Notes under the pieces: model-generated
What the model saw: only the letters and a program-made list of their open reading frames with translations
Databases searched by the model: none
Told to the model about the DNA's origin: nothing
Part shown: positions 26,691 to 38,495 of the stretch, in pieces
Position numbering within the stretch: position 1 is the first letter of the stretch
How the letters are laid out: every line of letters starts with the position of its first letter
Position numbers and translations under genes: made by a program
NCBI GenBank assembly: GCA_947568835.1
Contig: OX387603.1
Span: forward strand, 16,330,651 to 16,394,650
DNA length: 64,000 bases
Source of the DNA: Protonemura montana
Taxonomy: Eukaryota > Arthropoda > Insecta > Plecoptera > Nemouridae
Reading direction: 5' to 3'

Positions 26691-27090
26691 GACCAAACGA
26701 TTGGGCGTGTTGGAAACACCAGTTCTCATAAGATCACCCAAAGTTAAGCAACACTGCGATGGGTCAGATATTGGATAGGTGACCATCATACACATGACCA
26801 GTTCTGTTCGGGAGAGAGGTTGGAGGGATGAAAGTTAGTACAGCAACTTCATTTGCCTTGCTTATCAACCTCTCGACAGCATGGATTTGTGGAGAAATCT
26901 TGATGTTCGCTTAGTACCGTAGTCCTCTTGGTGCTCTTCGACAGTAGTAGGCTACGTGCCGGCAACGGGTTTGCCGCCTACCTTCTAGGCTAGGTTAGTT
27001 CCATCATCATCCTCATAATCATCCACTCATTCATCGACGCCACAAGACCAGTACCGCATGGCCAGATATCAAAACAGTGCGTCGTTAAAC
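26691..27090 (+). repeat. 5S rRNA-derived SINE (SINE3-like), copy 2
   Basis: This is the better preserved copy. Its head carries CACCAGTTCTCATAAGATCA, CAAAGTTAAGCAACACTG (5S A-box region) and GGATAGGTGACCATCAT (5S C-box region). Body and tail match copy 1, including AGTTCTGTTCGGGAGAGAGG, the run of ATCATC units, TCATCGACGCCA and the terminal GCGTCGTTAAAC. It is a non-autonomous retroposon that would depend on a LINE partner. No LINE coding sequence is seen in the window. Target-site duplications are not obvious by eye. Confidence 0.8.
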
Positions 27091-30000
27091 ACCAAGAATC
27101 ATAAGATCTTACTGATATTCCATACCGTTGAAGGCTACTCGCAAGCTCACACAAAAGCAAAACCGTAAATTTTTCAAATGATGGGAAAACGATTCTTTGT
27201 GACAGGTAATTGTAATAGTTTCATCATGCGCAATTCATTTTAATATCTTAATTTACTGACTTCATCCAGCCCACGGCGAGCAGTCTGTGCGTTCCTAATG
27301 TGTATATGTAATTTTATGTTGTACTTTCTTTCGAAATATCGAAGCAACTTCATAGAAAAAAAAATACTACGACTAGTCGTCACAGTAATCTTAGCAGAAA
27401 AATTTAATTTGATAGGTGGAAAACGATTTAACATCATCTTAACATGATAATAGAGAGATAATAACAGAGAAGAAGACAGATATAATGAAAGCTGTCCACG
27501 ACTAGTGATGGAGATGAGCATAAAACTATCGTGGCGGCCTCAGAGATGCTTAAAGCTGAACTCGGGAGGAGGAAGTACTAAGAGCGAAGGCCGAAAGCGG
27601 TGGGCCTCACAAAGAACCTCATTTGCGTTAACAACAGCATAGAAGCGCCTCTGATATACAGTGTAATACACTACTGCACTATGGTATTGCACTATTGTAC
27701 TGAAATATTCACTGTGCACTGCAATATTTGATAACGAAATTTGCAATTGCAATTGTGTTTTCTTAGCCGATATAAAATCAGTATGGACGTTTTTTTTATT
27801 ATTAGGACTTCCATCACAAAAATTGATTGTGGCGATCGTAGTTCGAGCTCCCGTTTGGGGATCAAATTTTGAGAGGTGTTCTTAATAATAAAATACTCCG
27901 AGCATTGCAAGCGTTTGCAATTTTAATCAGATTTCTCATGGTTTGGAAGATTCATTTCAACAATATATTTGTGCTGTCTCTCATCGTCGTCAGGTCTATG
28001 TTATGTCGATTTGCAAGTCATATGTGTGTAACCAAACTATTTATCTCTGAGGAAAAATGTAACGCTCTAAAAACGATAGAAAATAAGAAAATATTTTGCA
28101 AAGCAACCTGAATAAATTGAATTTTATGGTACTAGTTTCATTCCATTCTTCGCTTGCTGGTTTCGGCTCCCTAGTGGAATCACCAAAGAAACTAAAACCC
28201 TGCAATAGTTTCATTGTTTTACAACTATTTCGCCAAGATGTATAAAACTATACGAAGCAAGGCCGCAGGTGCTCGCGCTTTGTTTCTTTGGAGACGCATG
28301 TGACTGCACCCTCGTGAATCGATAGCGAGCTAAGAGATGTCATTTGCACCCCTACTGCAGTCCCGCCTGGCGCTAAGCATGTGTACGCGGGGGTCCCCAC
28401 AACACTTTGACTTTGACTTGCCGCTGGGCTCTTGCACGAATGTGAAGAGTGTGCTGCCTTTGCTGTTGGACCCCAGTTGTGGGCTACTCGCCATTTTTAT
28501 GCTTAGGGTTCATGTTTTGTTTTAGATTCTTGTCTTGTATTCAGAGCTACTGCCTGAATTTCCCTTACATTTAGGAGCATCTTTGAGGAATACATTAGTT
28601 TTTGGATCTTGTAGATATTTTATTACAGCCGTAGAATTATCTCCGTAGAAGAAAGTAGGTTGGCAAAGCCTTTTTCATTGTCATTCAACATCATCAATAT
28701 CAAACTATTTATTACGTGCGTACCCAAAAAGCATTCGAACATTCGAACATTCGTATTTGCACTGAAAGTTAATTAAGACGCTGTCAACAAAACATGACGA
28801 ATTGTGATCCACGGAACAATTTTGTTTACGCTCCAATATGTTTGCATACTGCTAGAAAGAAGGCTGACGAGAAAATGATTGTATAAACAAAGCGATTTTT
28901 TCATCTTTGAGACTCGTTCTCTTTTTGCTAACCGGAGAGCTAGTTTTCATAAAAAAAGTTTAGTAACAAAGGGATTTAAAAACTGAGTTAATCATTTTCT
29001 CAAAATTTCGTATCGCATATTTAGTCATTACTTTATTAAAGATCTTAAGGTTTGATATCCCATTGTAAAAGAATCAAGAAAAGAAGGGTCTGGTAGCTCT
29101 AAATGAATGCAACTAAAGCTAACTTATACGCCCAAATCAATAATTCGTAAATTTTACCGAAATCTTTTTCCAAAAATGTTATTTCAAGGTGCGTAACGTC
29201 GCGATTTCATCGTTGTAACTCTTATAAATCGTACACAATACTTTGTGCGTTCACCCTGAGGCGGCCCTGGAAAGTTTTTGACGACCGCGCGGTCCCCAGC
29301 GACGGAGATGGTGCAGAGAGATGCTCGCTCTTGGGAGTTCCGCGTAACGTTCGCGGAGGTCTCCGGTCGAAGGTGACGTACGCCATTAACACCTACCAGC
29401 CTGCCTTGACCCGTACCACGCCGGGCCGCGCCGTGTCGTCATCGAGCTGTTTGGCGACATGGAGTTCCACGTCCTGTGCGATTAGGGGTAGCTTAGGGGT
29501 TACTGTTATGTAGAGAGAAAATGTATTTGTCTTACAGATTTGTACATCGGTGCCGTTGTGGGAGAGAATGCGTAAATCATTTGAATTTAAATTTTGCGCG
29601 TTAAAGTAACTCCTTCATAACCAGATATGCGGAAAATAACATTTATCATTAATTCCTGGGCGAACACAAATACCGCATGCGTTTTCTAGAATCCAAGTAA
29701 CTGAAAGAACCAGAGATTTTGGACCCAGGTTTTTTGGCTAATGAATTCCTAGAAGTACTTCTTCTACAAAGAATCCCATGCTTTTAGCATTGTTTTGGAA
29801 CTCTGAACCACATAACGGCTAGGTTCGTCTCTGCTCTCTGAATCTGAAAACTGTTGGCAGCGCGTGCACCGAATATTTATTTCTAAATTGCTTGCCATTA
29901 CCATTTTTCTCGCAGCTTCAATTTCATTTATCTGTATTTAGGCGCAGAGTTTTCTTGCCCGCCCGGTAGCACAGGGTAATTTTCTCCCTGCTCATCTTTC

Positions 30001-33000
30001 CTGGGGCTATTTTTCTTTCCATTATCTCACGCCACCAAACTTCCCCTCTCCTTGCACCGTTCTTTTTTCGTCACGGAATAGGTAATAATATTCTCCCTTC
30101 GCGTTCTTTGTCCTTATGAGAGATGGTCTTTGAGAACGAGTAACGAAATTTTCTTTTCCATGCATCAGCGAAGTTTTCCATTTTCCCCATGGTAGGTCCA
30201 TTCTACGCAAATCCGAAAATACCGCTCGTCGTATTGAATGACAATTGCATTGCTATAAAGGTGTGGGTAAACCTAGGCAAAACAAATGACAGTCGCTGGT
30301 ACAAGTCATCATTTGATGACTTATGATCATGTTTATTGGCTTTATAAAGCAGCGATATCGCCCGACATTATCGACATGTTTAAATATAGCTTAAGAGAAG
30401 GCGGCTGAGAGAAGGTACATGGAGGTGTAGTGTCACATCTCCCCTAAGCGTGTGTCATGTTATTTTCAGGCGTTGGCGCCAAGCAAATCTCGCCTAGAGG
30501 CAAAAAAAAAAGATTCACTATGTAAAAAACTGACACAAAATGTACACAGTAGTTTATGTCGCTATCGTTTTCACAAATTCTCGATCATTCTTGGTTACTG
30601 GTTAAGAAAAATAGAAAATACTGCCTAAAATACGTGCTCTGGTTGGAGATAGAAGGGACGAATATCACTTCACTATCATACAGCTTTGAAAAACTTTATA
30701 CAGCTTTATACAGCTTTGGTAACCGTTTAAAGCATTTTCTTTTATACCTTAAAAGAAAGCTGGTTGAATTTTTGCAAAGTCTGTACGTCCAACCCCCCTC
30801 CTCCAGCGTTGCCTTCACCCGTGCACGTTTTCCAGTGGCGTAAGTCCGTGTCATTGTCTGCGCCAGAGTTTTCGACTAGCGCCACCGTCGACGACGACAC
30901 ATTGTAGCGGATTTAAGCTGTTGGCTGCGGCTCTAGATTAAACGCTATCGGGTAAACAAGCAGACAAGAGGTACACCGGAAAAATGGAACGCCATAGTTT
31001 GCTCGGTAAATAATTGTAAGCAATTGATCAACGCTTCGTTTCACTTATCAGTTTTATGTCGTCGACGACGTCAATAGTGATGTTTGATATTTTTCAGGTC
31101 ATAAACTTGTTGATGAACTCTGTTGTTAAGCAATTTGTCTTGCTATATTGTAGATTCGTGCGCACCCTTGTAAAGCTTATACAACTTGGCTTATTTCTCT
31201 GCTTATCTTGCGCATGACATTTCCACGCAGTTCTTTGGAATTTTAATACATTCATTGTTAGCAATTTAATTGATGCTTACATTATTGTACTAATCTGTGG
31301 TACTAGCTTACATAAGTGTAAGTCAGTCGTTGTACAAGTAAATTCTTATGTAACCTGACTAACTGACTCCGTACATTGTCAACAAAGTAGCTCTGCACAT
31401 ACACCTAAAGGTCACCAAAACGTAAAAAAAAACAGGTACAATTCGGCTCCACAGAATAGAAAACGTTAAAAATTAGACAAACCATTTCATAGATATTGGC
31501 TAAACTCTTGCGTTAGTCAAATAAGCATGCTTTTTTATGTTTTGGGGAGGCTATCAAGAAGGAATTCAAGACAACGTGACCAATTATGAAGCAACTCAGT
31601 CATTTAAACTATCTTGTTCACTCATATTTATTTGTGGAAGGAAATTAAATGTGTGAAGGCCGTCCGGTTCTCGGTAGACGGAGAAAAACTGTCAGTTTTT
31701 CGCTATTTGTGCAGGCGTCTTATTCTTTGCGATTCCACCTAAGAAAAAACAACCGAACGGAGGGCGTACTGCATCAGAGTTACCTCCCATTGTGCATAAA
31801 TGCATTTTGATTCCTATTCCTATGGTTAGTTTACTTTGTACGTGGGTTGTATGATCATTCGGAAGGATTCAAAAGTCAGCATGCTTGCAGCCAAGAAAGT
31901 GTTTGTCCAGGATTGAATCTAGGAAGACAACTGCCAGCCCTTTTACACAACGAACGATTCTTTACAAGTTTTTTTTTTTTAGGTTCCAGTTGCTTTCTTT
32001 AGTCCACTTCTCATAATTTGTTTGTTTCCCTATACTAATTTGGTGCCCGTTTCAACATTTCTGGGTGGCTACCTAGTCATGTCAACGCCCCTGTTGACAA
32101 TGAGTCGTCACTCTTCGAGAATCGCCTATATCATCACAAAAGTTTACCTAAAATAGTGGCGCAGTGCGCTGTGTCGGCACGGCGGCTGCTCTTTGACGCC
32201 CTCGATGAGAGAGCGACGAGGACTCTGGTCCAGCCAGAGATGCTGCAGTGGAAAGCCACGGGTGATGCATTTTGTTCCAAGATAGGCACTCTTTTTTGAT
32301 CTCAAAATAAAAATGCCCACATTTTTTTCCAATTTTAAAAATACAATTTACATCATTCATGTGCAAAACCACCTATCGACTGTTGAGGTTTTCTATAAAT
32401 TTGTGTGTGATTTTATGGACGTTGTAATTTCGATGCAAATTCCTAGCCGCTTAAACCATTTAGCGTAATTTCCTTACTGTCATTACTCTAATTAGACTAG
32501 TAAAGAGCATAAAACCAACTCCTGTACCAATTACACGTATGTTTCGGGTCACTGCTCCGAAAAGTGCATTATTTCTGCATATGATCTTCAATGCAACTGT
32601 GTAAGTGCATGGAGACCACCTGTGAGCGGCGTGGAACGCAGATCGCATGCGCAATTGATGGTTGGCGCCAACGGTCTTCGTCCAGCTCCTCGCATGACCA
32701 AACGGCCCCCCTACCCCCCCGGCCAAACGTATACTAATTGCAATGAATTAGCGGCAAATGAGATTCAATTAGACGGGGCTCGGTGTGTTATTACAATTTG
32801 CAAGTAACACCTCGGACTGGCGGTGTTGCAATTGCCGCCGGTGACATGATCTCTGCAGGCTGATGCAAACTGACAGACATCAGCTGGAGACAGAAATGCA
32901 GACCGGGAGTTTCTTCCGCGTGTCTCGATGGAAATTTGGATCTTTCACAACGATTTAAAGCGATTTTTTGTTCAATGAGCGTAGAAGCTTGTCGGGCGGC

Positions 33001-33669
33001 CTCTCAGAGCGTTTTTGAAAATCAGAATCGAGTCTTTTGTTTAGAGGAACATAAATTTTCGGAAAGTTTTTACTTTTTTAAGACACAGACCTACCGGAAA
33101 CCTTCATAATACAAAAAAAAATATAAAAAAAAAAATATTTTGCAATAAATTTCTCTTGATTGAACCATCACATGTTGCAAAATAACTACTTCATTTGTAC
33201 ATCCCGTGTAGCAATTTGTCTCTCTTCCGACGCCATTTTGGAAAGTGCCATGCATTTCCCGAAATTAAACTCGCACTCTTGACCGCGTCACGAAGTACCA
33301 ACCTACGCCGTACACCGCGCGTCGCTTCTGGCGCTTCCTGTCCGCGACAATGGCGCCCAACACGCCAGACTGGCGAATCGCGCGTCCATTTCTTCGGGCA
33401 GAGAAACCGAAGTCCACTTTCTAATAGGCAAACGCCCAGCTTAGGGCTGGATCTCTATACATGCGCCATGTCTGTGTGCTGTCTGTGTGCACGTCAGAAC
33501 TCCGGAGCTCGGCATTCCTTGGAGTGAGTTTCTCACGGAATAATGTGACTAAATAAATAACCTACAGGACTTTTGAGAGACGCGGCAGATTGAGTTCTGT
33601 TTTCATCGTCAAGAGGGTCAGGCTTAAAGTATTCTTTGGTTAAAGTTGAAGTTTCTGCTGAGGAAACGA
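27091..33669. other. Non-coding or putative intron; nothing recognised
   Basis: AT-rich overall with a GC-rich patch at about 29260-29500. Minor local duplications are visible (CGAACATT near 28737, TTTATACAGC near 30690). No RNA gene, element end or exon is supported. Confidence 0.45.
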
Positions 33670-33990
33670 GCCGGTTAACACATGGTAACGGGAGGGGCTA
33701 CCTGATGGCGCTTGCGGCTGCCCTTTATAAGAAACATCTACAAGTAAATAACTACGACTCAAAACATCGATACACTCAAACATATCAATAGTTGAGACTT
33801 AAGTTTATCATCAATACCGGTAAACCAGTCCCAAATTCCAGTAATTTGCGAGAAATAACGGAATGAAATGTTTCAACACTCAAAACGACGGTGGCTTCAA
33901 CTAGAATCATCTTCCATTTTCAATCATCGGTAAACTAATTTTGTGGCTGGAATTTTTCGCGACGACAGTTTTAAATAAGATTTGTGGTAG
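33670..33990 (+). repeat. Unnamed dispersed repeat of about 300 bp, copy 2
   Basis: This shares with the other copies ACCTGATGGCGCTTGCGGCT, ACTCAAAACATCGATACA, TTTGCGAGAAATAACGG, AAACGACGGTGGCTTC and TTTTTCGCGACGACAGTT in conserved order and spacing. No pol III promoter or terminal inverted repeat is certain. Divergence between copies is substantial, so the family is likely old. Confidence 0.6.
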
Positions 33991-36797
33991 AACGTTAGAT
34001 TTGATGGCTTATTACAGGACATTAGTTTAAATTTCAGTTCATTTTAATGGTGTTTGAATTTATAGGATTTTATTGGTCAGCTGATTCAGATGTTTTAGGG
34101 GAAAGAGACTTCTGACCTCGGAATATTGTTTCTACGTTTACGGCATATTGCAGCACGGCTGAGCTCTGTTTGGTACAAGCACACGATTTAGCAATTGGAT
34201 TTTCCTTGCTGACGTTTTCAACGCGATCGGAGCTAGAATTATAAGCGAAGCTACCGTAGGTATGCATACCATTGGCATACATTTTTTCCCTTAACCATCA
34301 CATTATTCTGCTGTCGTGTACAGTAAAATTGTCGTGCAATCACCGCAATTGCAGCGCAACGGGGCTGCGACCACGTGGCAAAATTCCACGCACTCATGGC
34401 ACGCACACGAGGGCACACGCGTGTCGGTTCGCGCAATTTTTTTTCGAGTCGCACTGGGGAATAAAGTCAGTCCCCTTGTATGCCGTGCCCACCGAGTATC
34501 AGTTTACAAACGGTTTCAGACCCCCGCCGTTTGTACAAACTTTATAAATTGAAATATCTCTTCGCGGTGCTATTGCCACAACATGCGTACCCATTGTGCG
34601 TGACACACGGCGAGATTTTAACTAGCTGTGCACAGACACACACACAAACATGCACATAGATATAAGCGAACGCTACATATTTTTAATTGAGTTATGATGC
34701 CGCGTGAATCTCTGGGTAATTTTCTAATGAATATAAATCTTATTTTATTATATGCGTGCCAGTATATTTTGATAACACGTTTATAAAGTTCACAGCTTCC
34801 ACTGTGTGAGAGTTGGTTAGGTTGTTTGTGTGGCTTGTGGTGACTTGCACCTGAGGTTCGGTTTTCGGCCGCTCGCTTCGTATTCTGACCACGTTTGCGC
34901 GCAGCGCACCTCGTGGAGTCGCAGCCGCTGCCCCATAAAACATTCTATCAACACCGTCAGGAAACTTCGGGACTGTCCGCTAGTTTTCGGACTGGTTTTT
35001 TAAACTGATTTTCCAGTTTGTAACCAGTATGTGGGCTCATCAAGGGTGCTAACCCAAATTTAAGGGATCGTTTCCAAAGTAGACTGAGTTTCAGGGGGTT
35101 TTAAAAGTGCAAGATGTGCAAAATAAAAAAATGTATCGCCAATTTAGAACTGGATTCAACGGTTCTGCGACGATGTGATGTTTACCAAATTAAAGAAATT
35201 CAATTCAACTCACGCTTGTACTGGAAAAATTACTGTTATGATTGATTATAACGAATTACTTTTATTATCATCTTATCTCCAAAATAGGTTTCTATTGTTT
35301 CCCAATTTTAAGCCGAGATAATCACAACACCATATTGGTAGGTATTAAGGCGTTGTGTTTCCGAAACTCAGTGGCGAAACCACGTGTTTCCCGCGCCGAT
35401 CCCAGCATTCATGTCAGGAGATATTTGTTCGTGACGTGGCTCAGCCCTGGCTACCCCTTGCACGTTACGTTGGCGCCAGTCGCCACACACGTAGTTCCGA
35501 CGTTAGCCGCAAGGTGCTCCACTGTCGACCGGCGGCAGTACTTAAAGTAGAGCTGTATTTTCATTAGATTGCCTCCCAATGCTTTCCAAGTTTTAAAAAG
35601 AGTGAACACCGTTCGATTTAAGGCCATAAGTGGTTATTTAACGCAAAATCCACTCTTCATGAGCTTATTGATGGACATTTAAAGCGTTGAGACTGTCTAG
35701 ATTAACGTACCTAAACTATGCAACGGAAAGGTATTCTTACGATAACACGCGTGTACGCGCCACGAAGTGTTGCGGCGCCAATTACTCGACATCGTAATTA
35801 GTCGTAAGTTGTTTTTAATTTGGAGCACCGCCGCCAGGGTACGCCCACCGTCACGCAACGTTCGCGCCGTCGCGTTAGGTCTCAATCGCGTCGGGATTAA
35901 TTAACTGCATGAGATTTGCTCAAACTTTTTAGTCTGCCCTTTTTTTTTCCTGCGTGCAGTTTTCACGTTCTTCTGAAAATAAAGCCGACCGCATTTGCGG
36001 AGTGTTTACGTGGCAGACCGACAAAAGTAACGGACACAAAGACCATGCGAGACGCGATGTAAACCAAGGTTGGAAAAGAAGAAACAAAAAAAAAAATCGG
36101 CGCCTGTAGCATGTGTATATGGCCAACACGCATAATTGTAAATCTGATGTAACGCATATATTTAGTTTTTAAATGATTTATATCATTTTATTTATTACCG
36201 CGTATGCCCCCTAGCCTGGCGCCATTGTAGCTCGCTAAAAGAACATCGCACGTTGGCAAATTCGCTTGCACGCTCGCAGACATCAATCTCTTGCAATAAA
36301 GCACTACCTGAGCCGCGAGCCGCGCGATACGAGTCCGGCAACCGGTAACTGGCGTCAAAGCCGGGACCTCCCTGGCGAGCACTTAGCAATGCAACGCGCT
36401 GCGCCGCGCGCTGGCTCCTTCAGGTGCACCAACATCCATCACTGCGACCCGGTCCGTACGCGGCTAATTGGAGGCTGAAACTTGACACTCGGTCGTCGAA
36501 GCCAGCATCGTAAACCATCTCGGTACTGCGGTTCACCCGAGGGGTGCGGGGACCTAGCGTGTCACGTGTAGCCTCGTGCTCGTTTGACGACAACGTCGGG
36601 TGGTTTTAAAAGGTCGATTGTTGTTTTAAAGTGGGGGCTTGTGTAATTTTGCTTCCAGTTGAAAAGTTAACAAGCTGTTAAGTAAGCGGGGAAGCTACCG
36701 ATTGGCTGCCAAATTTTCGAGATACGCTCTTCGCGTATCTACGACTGAAGTGGACAATTTGGGATACTGATTTTTTTAGGTCATTGAATCCCTTCGT

Positions 36798-36845
36798 GAG
36801 TTTGGTGTCCATTTCTGTTTTACCACCGGAGTGGACACCAAACTC
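36798..36845. repeat. Perfect 14-bp inverted repeat (hairpin)
   Basis: GAGTTTGGTGTCCA at 36798-36811 is exactly complementary to TGGACACCAAACTC at 36832-36845, with a 20-base loop. A second hairpin, AGATACGC and GCGTATCT around a 5-base loop, lies at 36720-36740. Confidence 0.6.
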
Positions 36846-37243
36846 TGCAAATAGATTAACTACAAAATTGTGCATGGAAAACGCGTTTCCAATACAACGC
36901 CGTATTTTTTTTCGAAGACCATTGTCGGCCGATCATCGACCATCAACATCAAAAAATAATTTTTTGAACGATTAAAACATGATTTCTGTGAGGAAAATTC
37001 TACACTAAGTTTTCCACAGTTTCCTTCCACGCCAATTTTTCACTAACTTCGCGGTGTCCGCATGGTTTTTCCACGTCTCCAGAGCACGGGAAACTCGTCT
37101 AGGCGTCGGAATCTAGGCGCCAGCCTCAGACTCAACAGCCTCACCTGAGAACACGACTCAAGTCGTGATTTCATTTGATTATCGTCCGATACCAGCCCTC
37201 TATTTCCACACACATTCAAAACCACGCAACGGCCGTCAAAAAC

Positions 37244-37317
37244 AGCCAATCAGAAGGTCGATCGGCGGCACGTGACTGCTTACAACCAATCAAAAGGTTG
37301 ATCGATGTCACGTGAAC
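37244..37317 (+). promoter_or_regulatory. Tandem duplicated CCAAT plus E-box block
   Basis: Two imperfect 34-base copies 40 bases apart each contain CCAATCA, an AAGGTCGATC or AAGGTTGATC core and CACGTGA. The CACGTG E-boxes are at 37269-37274 and 37309-37314. Regular spacing of a CCAAT motif and a bHLH-type site suggests a regulatory element within the putative long FGF intron, or a promoter. A chance local duplication is the alternative. Confidence 0.35.
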
Positions 37318-38481
37318 ATGCACAGTGTGAGGGCCACGCGCCGGTGATGACTTTCAACTATTGCTGCCTTGTGTATGTAACGTTCTAGATTTTATATTTT
37401 CTTGCCGTTTCTGAGCTAGAACTTTTCTTACTGTTGCTCCACCCAATCGCTTGCAAGAATTCTGAATAATCAGTAAGGTCGGACAGAACTCACTTCTCTG
37501 CAGACAGCGCCCTAGTTGTGACCAGTGCTAATGGACATCGTGGCTTGTCAATTACGCCACTGGTGTGCCCAGGAATGTGATCAATTAACTGAACAAAGCT
37601 GTAAAGCTCTCAGTGTGACAGCGATAACAGCGCGAGATTAGGCCACCACAAATATACGCCGTAAATGCGGATGCAATGATCATTCATTATTTTGAGTATT
37701 TACCACTTACAACAGATGATGTGTCGTTTAATGCACGTCTCATTAACCTCGGGTGGTACCGAAATGTTTACTTCTGCGACGCTTTCTCAAAATCAATCAC
37801 GATTCTATGCTTGGACCAATTGATTGATCTGATTTGTTGTTTTGACAACGGGCCCTGTGACACTTATTTAATGGTTTCGGCAAATGAGAAGGTAATGAAC
37901 CTTACCTAATGAGGATGAACCTTACCTAGCCTAGCAGGGACGCGGTGAAACCCAGTGCCAGTACGTTTACCTTACTCATGTCGAAGAGCACCACTGGCTT
38001 AACAATTCTTCCAAAGGATATAACTACTCGAACAACAGCAAGGCGAATGAAGTTGTTCCCTCAAACTTCTCTCCTTTATAGAACTGGCCATGTGTATGAT
38101 GGTATCCATCCAATACATTGCAGTGTTGCTTAACTTCGGCTATCTCCCAAGAACCGCGAGAACAAAGACGATGTCTGGCTTGCAGTTGGGTTTTTTTTTG
38201 TCTTGGCAGCTTCAACCCTTGTCATGTGGTGCTCCTATATTTACCTCGACCAATTCCTGGTGCTTGTTATTTAGTTCTCCAGTTCGTTCCTTATTGTAAA
38301 ATACGTCTTGGCCTTTGCAACCAAACCCTCTTTCCAAGCATCTGTGCTCGCAGTTGGAAAACTCGGCGAGGTCCCCTGCCCAAAATCGCCCCCAACTTTT
38401 TTGGCGCTCCGCGAAGCGCCAACAAGTGTCCGTCGTGCACCCGCTGACCCAGTGTCCAGCCCGCCATGGGTGGATAGGAGA

Positions 38482-38495
38482 GGGGGGGGGGGGGG
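38482..38495 (+). repeat. Poly-G tract (14)
   Basis: A run of 14 G in a G-rich stretch, potentially quadruplex-forming. Similar tracts occur at 46314-46321 (8), 59926-59940 (15) and 60240-60258 (19). Confidence 0.85.

Noticed and set aside
28730-28800. CGAACATT tandem resembling a mariner-type end
   Set aside because: No matching inverted end and no transposase frame nearby.
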